From positions 1-7,011 of the forward strand of contig JABJAS010000003.1 in the NCBI GenBank assembly GCA_018666055.1: DNA of 7,011 nucleotides, read 5' to 3'. The stretch is from Halieaceae bacterium (lineage in GTDB: Bacteria > Pseudomonadota > Gammaproteobacteria > Pseudomonadales > Halieaceae). Positions 1 through 6,531 of this stretch are shown in pieces; the first letter of the stretch is position 1; each line of letters begins with the position of its first letter. Made by a program: the position numbers and the translations under genes. The notes under the pieces are model-generated. The model searched no databases. It was not told where the DNA came from and saw nothing but the letters and a program-made list of their open reading frames with translations.

Positions 1-96
1 CCGCTGGCAAGTCAGCGATGTCACCTCGGCTTCCATCCCGCAAGATTTTGCACGTAATCGACGTATCCACGCCTGCTTTCGGCTGACCCACGCGTG

Positions 97-148
97 AACG
101 GGCAATAGTGATCGCGTTGCCGAAGGCAATAGGCTGATAAACGGGCAA
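97..148 (+). repeat. Short direct repeats AACGGGCAA and GGCAATAG
   Basis: AACGGGCAA occurs at 97-105 and again at 140-148. GGCAATAG occurs at 101-108 and 125-132. A TTGCC at 117-121 faces the GGCAA at 125-129 across a GAA, forming a 5-bp hairpin. With the copies at 6-10 and 188-192, the GGCAA/TTGCC pentamer appears six times in fewer than 190 bases. This could be a multi-site operator or structured non-coding DNA. Confidence 0.4.
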
Positions 149-164
149 AAGGTACCCGTTTTGC
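139..164. repeat. Overlapping inverted repeats around GGTACC
   Basis: AAACGGG (139-145) pairs with CCCGTTT (155-161) across a 9-base loop. GCAAAA (145-150) pairs with TTTTGC (159-164). The two stems share bases, so only one can form at a time, and the palindrome GGTACC (151-156) sits in the middle. Only four T's follow on the + strand, so this is at best a weak terminator for a gene ending upstream. An operator is equally possible. Confidence 0.3.
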
Positions 165-221
165 ACCGCATTGTTGAGAATGCTGACTTGCCGACTACCA
201 CACCAAGACTTTGGGCTTCAG

Positions 222-230
222 TGCTATACT
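222..230 (+). promoter_or_regulatory. Extended -10 promoter for the leu operon
   Basis: TGCTATACT contains the -10 hexamer TATACT (225-230) preceded by TGn, the extended -10 motif that sigma-70 polymerase can use without a good -35. No convincing -35 lies at the expected 16-18 base spacing (around 202-208). Transcription would start near 236-238, giving a leader of about 75 bases before leuC. This is the only good promoter match I see upstream of the gene cluster. Confidence 0.55.
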
Positions 231-252
231 CCGCGCCTTTTCAAGACGGCCG

Positions 253-289
253 GGCTCCCTCGCGTGGGGAGTGCATCGTTGCTTGAGCC
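253..289 (+). other. Leader RNA with two competing stems
   Basis: In the predicted leader, CTCCC (255-259) can pair with GGGAG (267-271). Alternatively GGCTC (253-257) can pair with GAGCC (285-289). The two stems share 255-257 and exclude each other, an arrangement reminiscent of attenuators. However, there is no T-run after either stem and no separate leucine-rich leader peptide, so a regulatory role is a weak inference. Confidence 0.2.
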
Positions 290-296
290 GGGGCAC

Positions 297-302
297 AGGA
301 GA
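297..302 (+). promoter_or_regulatory. Ribosome binding site of leuC
   Basis: AGGAGA lies 9 bases before the ATG at 312. It decides the start, because the same frame is open back to 171 and contains earlier ATG (180) and GTG (264) codons. Those lack a comparable site, and part of that stretch lies upstream of the predicted transcription start. Confidence 0.7.
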
Positions 303-311
303 CCAGACAGC

Positions 312-1757
312 ATGGCGCAAACGCTTTACGACAAACTGTGGGACGCTCATCTCGTCGAGCAACGAGAAGATGGCACCGCCCTAATCTATATTGATCGCCA
401 CTTGCTACACGAGGTCACTTCACCGCAGGCTTTCGAGGGTTTGACGCTGGCGCAGCGCGACTTGTGGCGGCGGAGCGCGAACCTGGCGGTGCCCGACCAC
501 AATGTATCGACCCTCGCTTCTGAACGTGCAGACGGTCTTGCTGCGCTGCCCGACGCGATATCCAGACTGCAACTGCAGACCTTAGACGATAATTGTGCGG
601 CCTTTAACGTGGTCGAAATTCCACTGGACGATATTCGGCAGGGCATCGTGCATGTGATGGGTCCGGAGCAAGGCGCCGTGTTACCGGGGATGACGGTCGT
701 GTGTGGTGACTCCCATACTTCGACTCATGGAGCGGCAGGCGCGCTGGCCCATGGTATTGGCACGTCAGAGGTTGAGCACGTATTGGCAACGCAGTGTTTG
801 ATACAGCGCAAAATGAAAAACTTTCGAGTTGAGGTTACCGGCCAGTTAGCACCGGGTGTGACCGGCAAGGATATTGCTTTGGCGGTGATCGGTCGTATTG
901 GCACCGCCGGAGGGACTGGCTATGCATTGGAATTTATGGGCTCTGCTATTCGGTCTTTGACCATGGAAGGTCGCATGACGCTGTGCAACATGGCGATCGA
1001 GGCAGGCGCGCGATGCGGTTTGGTGGCGGTAGATGACGTGACGCTGGATTATTTTCGAGGCAAACCACTGGCGCCTGAGGGCGAGCAATGGGAGACGGCC
1101 GAGCAGTGGTGGCGCACCTTACGTAGTGACGAAGACGCGGTGTTCGATAACACGATCGTACTAGACGGCAACGAGATTGCCCCGCACGTCACTTGGGGCA
1201 CCTCGCCAGAAATGGTGGCATCCGTCCATGGAGAGGTACCGCGATTAGCCGACATGCCTGACGAAACTGCCAGGCAAGGCTTGGTTCGCGCTCTAGACTA
1301 TATGGGGCTCACGGAAGGGATGCCTATTCAAGACATTAGGCCCGATGCGGTGTTCATTGGTTCATGCACGAACTCGCGCATTGAAGACCTGCGTGACGCG
1401 GCGGCGGTATTAAATGGTAGGCGGATCGCGCCAAGCGTTCGCAAGGCTTTGGTGGTGCCGGGCTCGGGCTTAGTCAAGGCACAAGCCGAATCCGAGGGCC
1501 TGGACAAAATTTTTCTGGACGCAGGTATGGAATGGCGAGAGCCCGGCTGCTCGATGTGCTTAGCGATGAATGCGGATCGATTATTGCCGGGTGAGCGATG
1601 CGCGAGCACTTCTAATCGCAACTTTGAGGGTCGCCAAGGGAGTGGTGGTCGCACGCATCTTGTGAGTCCTGCGATGGCTGCTGCGGCTGCCATTGCAGGC
1701 CACTTTGTGCCAGTGGCCGCGTCGGCTGATGGTTGCAGCGAGGAGGCTTTATCATGA
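312..1757 (+). CDS. leuC: 3-isopropylmalate dehydratase large subunit
   Basis: This is the large, iron-sulfur subunit of isopropylmalate isomerase. With LeuD it converts 2-isopropylmalate to 3-isopropylmalate in cytoplasmic leucine synthesis. The 481-residue product belongs to the aconitase superfamily and is slightly longer than the roughly 466 residues of E. coli LeuC. The start [15 protein letters not shown] matches the family N-terminus. Visible motifs are DHNVST, CGDSHT (131-136), the 4Fe-4S ligands Cys352 (GSCTNSR) and Cys413/Cys416 (PGCSMC), and [12 protein letters not shown] from residue 430. Some of the extra length is around residues 75-95, and the tail after the conserved MAAAAA-AGHF block is also extended. 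That tail codes through the leuD ribosome binding site. All cluster ligands are present, so the enzyme should be functional. Assignment is very secure. Confidence 0.98.
   Translation: MAQTLYDKLWDAHLVEQREDGTALIYIDRHLLHEVTSPQAFEGLTLAQRDLWRRSANLAVPDHNVSTLASERADGLAALPDAISRLQLQTLDDNCAAFNVVEIPLDDIRQGIVHVMGPEQGAVLPGMTVVCGDSHTSTHGAAGALAHGIGTSEVEHVLATQCLIQRKMKNFRVEVTGQLAPGVTGKDIALAVIGRIGTAGGTGYALEFMGSAIRSLTMEGRMTLCNMAIEAGARCGLVAVDDVTLDYFRGKPLAPEGEQWETAEQWWRTLRSDEDAVFDNTIVLDGNEIAPHVTWGTSPEMVASVHGEVPRLADMPDETARQGLVRALDYMGLTEGMPIQDIRPDAVFIGSCTNSRIEDLRDAAAVLNGRRIAPSVRKALVVPGSGLVKAQAESEGLDKIFLDAGMEWREPGCSMCLAMNADRLLPGERCASTSNRNFEGRQGSGGRTHLVSPAMAAAAAIAGHFVPVAASADGCSEEALS
1741..1746 (+). promoter_or_regulatory. 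Ribosome binding site of leuD
   Basis: A consensus AGGAGG lies 7 bases before the ATG at 1754, inside the last codons of leuC. It fixes the leuD start over an in-frame TTG at 1733 and is the strongest Shine-Dalgarno sequence in the window. It may help keep LeuD level with LeuC, its partner in the enzyme. Confidence 0.8.
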
Positions 1758-2404
1758 GGGCTTTTACGCGTCTCGACGGTTTGGTGGCACCGATGGATAG
1801 GGCTAATGTTGATACCGATCTGATGGTGCCGAAGCAGTTTTTAAAATCGATAAAGCGATCTGGTTTTGGTCCAAATTTATTCGATGATCTGCGCTACCTC
1901 GATGAGGGAGAGCCGGGTATGGACAACACTCAGCGCCCGCTGAATCCAGACTTCCCGCTCAATTTCGAATGCTATCAAGGCGCCTCTATACTGCTGACAC
2001 GAGAAAACTTTGGCTGCGGCTCAAGTCGAGAGCATGCCGCCTGGGCGATGGAAGACTTTGGCTTTCGGTGTGTGATTGCACCCAGTTTTGCCGATATTTT
2101 TTGCTCTAACGCGTTGAAGAATGGCATCTTACCGATCGCTTTAGCCGCTGATCAGGTGGAGGCGTTGTTTGCGTTACTGTACGCCGACGAGGGACTGCGA
2201 TTAACGGTTGATTTGGACGCGTGTTCAATAGCGCTGCCCGATGGCGCTTTGTGGTCATTTTCGGTCGATGCCTTTCGCCGGGATTGTCTGCTACGGGGAT
2301 TGGATGACATCGGTCTCACGCTGCAAAGTGCAGAAGCGATCAGGCAGTTCGAGCAGCGGCATGAGGCGCGTTTTCCCTGGTTGTTTAGAGATATCATGTT
2401 GTGA
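1754..2404 (+). CDS. leuD: 3-isopropylmalate dehydratase small subunit
   Basis: This is the small swivel-domain subunit of isopropylmalate isomerase and acts as a complex with LeuC. The product is 216 residues, a little longer than E. coli LeuD (201). It begins [22 protein letters not shown] and carries the conserved VPKQFL stretch and the family signature [11 protein letters not shown] at residues 85-95, followed by IAPSFADIF. The C-terminal part shows the typical [19 protein letters not shown] stretch. The start overlaps the leuC stop by 4 bases (ATGA), implying translational coupling in addition to its own strong ribosome binding site. In pseudomonads a methyltransferase-like gene lies between leuD and leuB (from memory); here leuB follows directly. 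Confidence 0.98.
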   Translation: MRAFTRLDGLVAPMDRANVDTDLMVPKQFLKSIKRSGFGPNLFDDLRYLDEGEPGMDNTQRPLNPDFPLNFECYQGASILLTRENFGCGSSREHAAWAMEDFGFRCVIAPSFADIFCSNALKNGILPIALAADQVEALFALLYADEGLRLTVDLDACSIALPDGALWSFSVDAFRRDCLLRGLDDIGLTLQSAEAIRQFEQRHEARFPWLFRDIML

Positions 2405-3486
2405 CCCATACCATTATGTTATTGCCCGGTGATGGCATCGGCCCTGAGGTCGTTCGGCAAGCGCGCAGAGTGCTTGAGGCGGTGGGTGCTCGACATCAGC
2501 TTGATCTGCGTTTTACCGAGGGGGATATTGGCGGTGTTGCCATCGATCGAAGTGGCGAGGCTTACCCCGCAGCGACCCGCGCGCTCGCGAACGAAGCGGA
2601 CGCCATTCTTCTTGGAGCGGTAGGGGGGCCGCAGTGGGATGGCTTGCCAGCGCAAGATCGACCAGAGCGTGGCTTGTTGGCGATTCGCGCCGATCTGGAT
2701 CTGTTTTGTAATTTGAGGCCGGCGCTGTTGTTTCCCGATCTCATTGGCGCGTCAAGCTTGCGGGCTGAGCTGGTGTCGGGTTTAGACGTCTTAATTGTCC
2801 GAGAGCTCACGGGCGGCGTGTATTTTGGCGAGCCCAGGGGCGTGGTGACGCGTGACGACGGCGTTCGAGAAGGCTTTAACACAGACCGTTATGACGAGGT
2901 GGAAATCCGGCGGATCGGGCGATTGGCCTTTGAGGCCGCACAGAAGCGCAACGGCCGGCTGTGCTCTGTCGATAAAGCCAATGTGCTCGAGGTGACGATG
3001 CTCTGGCGTGAGGTCATGCAAGAGCTCAGTAGCGAGTACCCCGATGTGTCGCTGTCGCATATGTACGTTGATAACGCGGCGATGCAGTTGGTGCGTGAGC
3101 CGAAGCAATTTGACGTGCTGGTGACGGGTAACCTGTTCGGCGACATTCTCTCGGATATCGCTGCGATGCTGACCGGATCCATCGGTATGCTGCCGTCAGC
3201 ATCGCTGAATGCTCAGAACACTGGGTTATACGAACCGGTTCATGGCTCTGCCCCCGACATAGCAGGTCTGGATTGCGCCAACCCGTTGGCAACGATGTTA
3301 TCGGCGGCCATGTTGCTAAGGTTTTCGCTCGACGCCCCCGAAGCGGCCAATGACGTTGAGAGGGCTGTCGCGGCGGTGCTGCTAAAAGGATTCCGTACAG
3401 CAGACATTGCTGAGCGTCAGTCGTCGGCCACCGTGGTCGGCACACAGGCGATGGGTGACGCAGTCATTGCGGCCTTAACCGATTAA
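2401..3486 (+). CDS. leuB: 3-isopropylmalate dehydrogenase
   Basis: This NAD-dependent enzyme oxidises and decarboxylates 3-isopropylmalate to 2-oxoisocaproate, the direct precursor of leucine, in the cytoplasm. The product is 361 residues, normal for the family. It starts with GTG overlapping the leuD stop (GTGA). The start is favoured because it supplies the first strand before [10 protein letters not shown]; the next in-frame ATG (2416) would cut into it. A weak AGAGA lies 9 bases upstream, so coupling to leuD is likely. Visible features are NLRPA, VRELTGG-YFG with Arg134 and Tyr141, Lys192 in DKANVL, Asp224 in VDNAAMQL, and the dehydrogenase signature from Asn244 (NLFGDILSD) with metal-binding Asp248 and Asp252. 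The cofactor region GSAPDIAG is typical of NAD use. All catalytic residues are intact. Confidence 0.98.
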   Translation: MTHTIMLLPGDGIGPEVVRQARRVLEAVGARHQLDLRFTEGDIGGVAIDRSGEAYPAATRALANEADAILLGAVGGPQWDGLPAQDRPERGLLAIRADLDLFCNLRPALLFPDLIGASSLRAELVSGLDVLIVRELTGGVYFGEPRGVVTRDDGVREGFNTDRYDEVEIRRIGRLAFEAAQKRNGRLCSVDKANVLEVTMLWREVMQELSSEYPDVSLSHMYVDNAAMQLVREPKQFDVLVTGNLFGDILSDIAAMLTGSIGMLPSASLNAQNTGLYEPVHGSAPDIAGLDCANPLATMLSAAMLLRFSLDAPEAANDVERAVAAVLLKGFRTADIAERQSSATVVGTQAMGDAVIAALTD

Positions 3487-3503
3487 TGCGACAGGGAAAT
3501 GAG

Positions 3504-4529
3504 ATGAAGCCCATTAATATTGCGGTTGTTGGCGCGACGGGTGCCGTGGGAGAGGCCATGATTGATATACTCGAATCGCGGCAATTTCCGGTTGATAACC
3601 TCTACCCACTGGCCTCGCAACGCTCTGCAGGGAAATCCCTCCAGTTCAGGGGGAAGCACCACACGGTGCAGGATTTGAGCGAGTTTGATTTTTCCAAGGC
3701 GGACATCGCTTTGTTTTCGGCGGGGGGGGATGTCAGTGCAACCTTTGCGCCTGCGGCGGCTGAGGCCGGCTGTGTCGTGATTGACAACACGTCTCATTTT
3801 AGACGTGAGCAGGATATCCCGTTAGTGATTCCAGAGGTTAACCCAGAGGCCATTGGCGGTTACCGGCAGCGAGGCATCATTGCAAACCCCAACTGCTCTA
3901 CTATCCAGATGTTGGTGGCACTCAAGCCGATTTATGATGCCGTTGGCATTGAGCGAATTAACGTTGCGACGTATCAAGCGGTGAGTGGCACTGGCAAGGA
4001 AGCGATTGAGGAGTTAGCCGGGCAAACCGCTCGGCTGCTGAATGGCAAAGCGGCAACGGCTTCTGTCTATCCAAAGCAGATCGCATTTAATGCCATTCCT
4101 CATATCGATACGTTTCAAGATAATGGCTACACCCGTGAAGAAATGAAGATGGTTTGGGAGACGCAAAAGATTTTGTCAGACGAGGCCATTGCGGTGAACC
4201 CTACTTGTGTCCGGATTCCCGTGTTCTTTGGTCATGCTGAGGCGCTTCACATTGAGACCCGAGATGAGCTGAGTGCGGAAGCAGCGACAGCCTTACTCAA
4301 TGCTGCCGAGGGGGTGGTCGTGATGGACTCTCACGAAGATGGCGGATATCCCACACCGGTGACTGAGGCTGCGGGCACTGACCCCGTATTTGTTGGCAGG
4401 ATTCGTAACGATATTTCACATCCAAAAGGCTTGAATCTTTGGGTGGTGGCTGACAACGTTCGTAAGGGAGCTGCATTGAACAGTGTGCAGATTGCGGAAT
4501 TGCTCGTGTCTGAGTACCTGCAGGCCTGA
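3504..4529 (+). CDS. asd: Aspartate-semialdehyde dehydrogenase
   Basis: This enzyme reduces aspartyl phosphate with NADPH to aspartate semialdehyde, the branch point to lysine/diaminopimelate, threonine and methionine. The 341-residue product has the N-terminal dinucleotide-binding motif VVGATGAVG, the catalytic Cys131 in NPNCSTIQ, Gln158 in YQAVSGTGKEA, the catalytic His244 in VFFGHAEA, and the C-terminal WVVADNVRKGAALN-QIAE block. The sequence is of the class found in Gram-positives and in Vibrio Asd2, not the E. coli-type enzyme beginning with GWRGMVGSVL. I chose ATG 3504, preceded by AGGGA at 3493-3497. An in-frame ATG at 3486 overlaps the leuB stop (TAATG) and would add six residues, but has no ribosome binding site. 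The 17-base gap places it in the leu operon. The intact active site argues against an inactive Usg-type paralogue. Confidence 0.95.
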   Translation: MKPINIAVVGATGAVGEAMIDILESRQFPVDNLYPLASQRSAGKSLQFRGKHHTVQDLSEFDFSKADIALFSAGGDVSATFAPAAAEAGCVVIDNTSHFRREQDIPLVIPEVNPEAIGGYRQRGIIANPNCSTIQMLVALKPIYDAVGIERINVATYQAVSGTGKEAIEELAGQTARLLNGKAATASVYPKQIAFNAIPHIDTFQDNGYTREEMKMVWETQKILSDEAIAVNPTCVRIPVFFGHAEALHIETRDELSAEAATALLNAAEGVVVMDSHEDGGYPTPVTEAAGTDPVFVGRIRNDISHPKGLNLWVVADNVRKGAALNSVQIAELLVSEYLQA

Positions 4530-4613
4530 AAGTGATCCCGCGCATCATTGCTAAAGACGCCAGGGAATGGTGATCGGCAAATTATTCAAGCCAGACCAAC
4601 GGAAGGGGAAGGC
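4530..4613 (+). other. 84-base gap between asd and fimV
   Basis: This is the longest non-coding gap after leuC. I see no terminator hairpin with a T-run and no convincing -35/-10 pair, so fimV may be read from upstream. A weak or unusual promoter cannot be excluded. Its end carries the purine-rich fimV ribosome binding site, GGAAGGGG at 4601-4608. Confidence 0.4.
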
Positions 4614-6530
4614 ATGACAGTCAAAAAAAGACTACTGCTTCATTGGGTGCCACGATTCTGGGTGGCGGCCCTGCTCAATGCGCCCGTTTGGGCCGTGGGG
4701 CTCGGCGAGCTGACCGTTCATACCTACCTCAACGAGCCCCTCCGCGCAGAGGTGGTGCTGATTGATTCAGAATTAATAGAAATCAGTGACTTGCGAGTGG
4801 AACTTGCCTCAGAAGAGGAGTTTCAGAGGGTGGGTGCCGAGCGCGTGTTTTGGCTCACTCAGCTGCGCTTCGAGGTGCAGGCTCAGGGTGCGGAAAAGCG
4901 GGTCCTTCTGACCACGGACGCGCCGCTACGGGAGCCCTACTTGGACTTTGTCATGGCGCTGCGGTGGCCCCAAGGTCGGTTATTGCGCGATTACACGGCA
5001 CTCATCGATTTACCCCTAATGGCGACACTGGGTGAGGACTCAGTCACTCAATCGCCACTCGATGGTGTCAGTCAGGTCACTGAGACTATGCCGCAGACTG
5101 CCCCCTCGCTTGCAGACCTTGGTGGCGTTTCGCCGCCCACTGCGGGCGCGTTTTATGTTGTGGTTCAAAACGACACGCTGTGGCGTATTGCCTCAAGCGT
5201 GGCGCCCGATCGTCTCTCGGTCGAGCAGGTGATGCTGGAGATCATCCGAATGAATCCGCAGGCGTTTCAGCAACAAAACGTGAATGGCCTGAAGGCTGGA
5301 TATCGGCTCGAACTGCCCCTTACTGAGGCTATCGGCATTGATAGGACGACAGCGATTGACGCAGTGGCATTGCAAAATAACGCATGGCGATTCCGGGACG
5401 AGCGGAAGCAAGCGAGTTCGACGCTCGTTGCTGATGGAGTCACCAATGCCACTGTGCCGGATAGCGACCTGCCGGCTGGGGAAGCTGAGCCGCCGAAGCC
5501 TGTCCTGGCGTCCGCTCTTGAGCCGATTTCGGTGGCAGATGAGGCGAGCGTCACACAGCCAGACGAGGAGCATGCGCTCTGGTTGGATCAAAGCGTGGTG
5601 GCACCGACGCAGCTGGAACCCACGCAGCTGAAGCCCGCAGTGTTTGACCCAGCGGGGGAGTCGGCTTCGATGGGCGCATCACGTGCTGATCTCGAGGCGC
5701 TGACGATGACGGTGGGAAGGTTGCAGTCGACCTTGGCCGAGTTACAAGAGCAGATTACCCAACGTGATACTGAGCTGGCCTCGCTCAAGGCGCTTCTGGC
5801 ACTGCGCGATGAGCGTTTGCAAGCGGCGGTCACTGCCTTGGCCAAGCGGAATGAGCCTTCATTGCGTGATCGTTTAGTCAGTGGCGCGAGCTCACCAGGG
5901 GCCATATTGGTGGCTTTGTTCTGCCTCGTGCTCTGCCTTAGCTGGTTTTATCGACGACAGCAGACAGTGCCGGCGCACGTGGTCGCTGAGTCTGCCGCCG
6001 ACCAAGGTGATCGAGTGAAAGTGACGGCAGGTACTGACGCGAATGCTGCGGTCGACGGCTCGGGCACATTACAGGATCATATGCCGAATGTTGCACCGGA
6101 ATTACCTGCTGAGCGTGAGGGTAAACGTGAAGATGAGGAGGATCGCCCGGCTGGTCTGCAGGCGACAGAGCCGGTGTCGCCTATGGCGAACAAGGAGAGC
6201 GCGATGGCGACGGATGAGCCTAGGTCGCCCGATACCAGCTCGTCGTTAGTGGAGCACAACAGGACGGAGGAAGACGCGTTAGAGGCCCTAACCCGCGACG
6301 ACCTCTCATTAGTGCCCGCGGAGGCGTTGCCGCCCGAACACCACGGGGATGACTCGATTTATGGATTGGAGACCGACCCGGTGGACAGCCAGCTTGATTT
6401 GGCCCGAGCTTATATCGATATGGGCGACGACGAGAGCGCTCGCCCTGTGCTGACGCAAGTGATTGAGCAGGGTAGCCTGAGCCAGCAAGCTGAGGCGAGA
6501 GCATTGCTCAATCGTCTCGACGTATCGTGA
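4614..6530 (+). CDS. fimV: FimV-family polar hub protein with LysM domain
   Basis: FimV proteins sit in the inner membrane, usually at the pole, bind peptidoglycan and, in Pseudomonas and Vibrio, support type IV pilus assembly, twitching and polar protein placement. This 638-residue product shows the family layout. A signal peptide runs to about residue 27 (cleavage after VWA). The FimV N-terminal domain spans about 29-134 (GLGEL, then LRDYTALIDLP). A LysM domain follows at about 180-235 (YVVVQNDTLWRIA), then a coiled coil at about 358-414. A single membrane segment spans about 430-446, followed by FYRRQQ, and then an acidic low-complexity region. The conserved C-terminal TPR-like unit is at about 593-636 (LDLARAYIDMGDDESAR). 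It is clearly shorter than P. aeruginosa FimV (about 919 residues), mainly in the cytoplasmic part. ATG 4614 is chosen for its ribosome binding site and signal peptide over an upstream in-frame TTG at 4548. Confidence 0.93.
   Translation: MTVKKRLLLHWVPRFWVAALLNAPVWAVGLGELTVHTYLNEPLRAEVVLIDSELIEISDLRVELASEEEFQRVGAERVFWLTQLRFEVQAQGAEKRVLLTTDAPLREPYLDFVMALRWPQGRLLRDYTALIDLPLMATLGEDSVTQSPLDGVSQVTETMPQTAPSLADLGGVSPPTAGAFYVVVQNDTLWRIASSVAPDRLSVEQVMLEIIRMNPQAFQQQNVNGLKAGYRLELPLTEAIGIDRTTAIDAVALQNNAWRFRDERKQASSTLVADGVTNATVPDSDLPAGEAEPPKPVLASALEPISVADEASVTQPDEEHALWLDQSVVAPTQLEPTQLKPAVFDPAGESASMGASRADLEALTMTVGRLQSTLAELQEQITQRDTELASLKALLALRDERLQAAVTALAKRNEPSLRDRLVSGASSPGAILVALFCLVLCLSWFYRRQQTVPAHVVAESAADQGDRVKVTAGTDANAAVDGSGTLQDHMPNVAPELPAEREGKREDEEDRPAGLQATEPVSPMANKESAMATDEPRSPDTSSSLVEHNRTEEDALEALTRDDLSLVPAEALPPEHHGDDSIYGLETDPVDSQLDLARAYIDMGDDESARPVLTQVIEQGSLSQQAEARALLNRLDVS
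5604..5633 (+). repeat. 15-base tandem duplication in the fimV linker
   Basis: Two near-identical 15-base units (5604-5618 and 5619-5633) encode PTQLE-PTQLK at residues 331-340, in the variable linker between the LysM domain and the coiled coil. The units differ at two positions. The length is a multiple of three, so copy changes would keep the frame. It is probably neutral linker drift. Confidence 0.7.
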
Positions 6531-6531
6531 T

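Larger units (their letters stand above)
6..192. repeat. 11-bp perfect inverted repeat bracketing 187 bases
   Basis: GGCAAGTCAGC at 6-16 is the exact reverse complement of GCTGACTTGCC at 182-192, with a G-T wobble possible on each side. The flanking bases show no target-site duplication, and no transposase is present. It could be a pair of regulator-binding half-sites, the ends of a small non-autonomous element, or chance. The sequence match itself is certain; its meaning is not. Confidence 0.4.
1..221. other. Upstream region without an assignable gene
   Basis: I cannot assign a gene here. On the + strand, one frame is open from base 2 to a TGA at 95-97 (31 codons, ending in ACFRLTHA) and could be the tail of an upstream gene. 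On the - strand all three frames are largely open. One runs from 217 to the window edge with only a GTG (166-164) as a plausible start. Another starts with ATG at 171-169 and stays open for 57 codons. None has a clear ribosome binding site or a sequence I recognise. The many short repeats here (GGCAA/TTGCC, AACGGGCAA, TTTTGCAC) argue that much of it is intergenic. A + strand gene ending at 97 would leave about 125 bases of regulatory DNA before the leuC promoter. Confidence 0.5.

Noticed and set aside
171..311. In-frame upstream extension of leuC by 47 codons
   Set aside because: The extension has no similarity to LeuC N-termini and runs through the predicted promoter. AGGAGA plus [13 protein letters not shown] at 312 matches the family start.
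180..311. Possible leucine-rich leader peptide from ATG 180
   Set aside because: It has several Leu codons, but it is simply the leuC frame, has no stop before leuC, and begins upstream of the likely transcription start.
1733..1753. TTG start for leuD seven codons earlier
   Set aside because: The added residues are encoded by the AGGAGG ribosome binding site itself, and the ATG at 1754 is optimally spaced from it.
3026..3445. Long antisense frame opposite leuB (139 codons), and the shorter antisense frames throughout
   Set aside because: They lie opposite well-recognised genes, have no ribosome binding sites or recognisable domains, and are expected in GC-rich coding DNA.
3486..3503. Earlier asd start overlapping the leuB stop (TAATG)
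   Set aside because: Possible by coupling, but it has no ribosome binding site and adds six non-conserved residues. ATG 3504 has AGGGA at a good distance.
4548..4613. TTG-initiated extension of fimV by 22 residues
   Set aside because: It would bury the signal peptide inside the protein; the ATG at 4614 has a strong purine-rich ribosome binding site.
6220..6504. Antisense frame opposite the 3' end of fimV
   Set aside because: Its arginine- and proline-rich composition is what the reverse complement of acidic fimV codons gives. The sense strand encodes the conserved FimV C-terminal unit.
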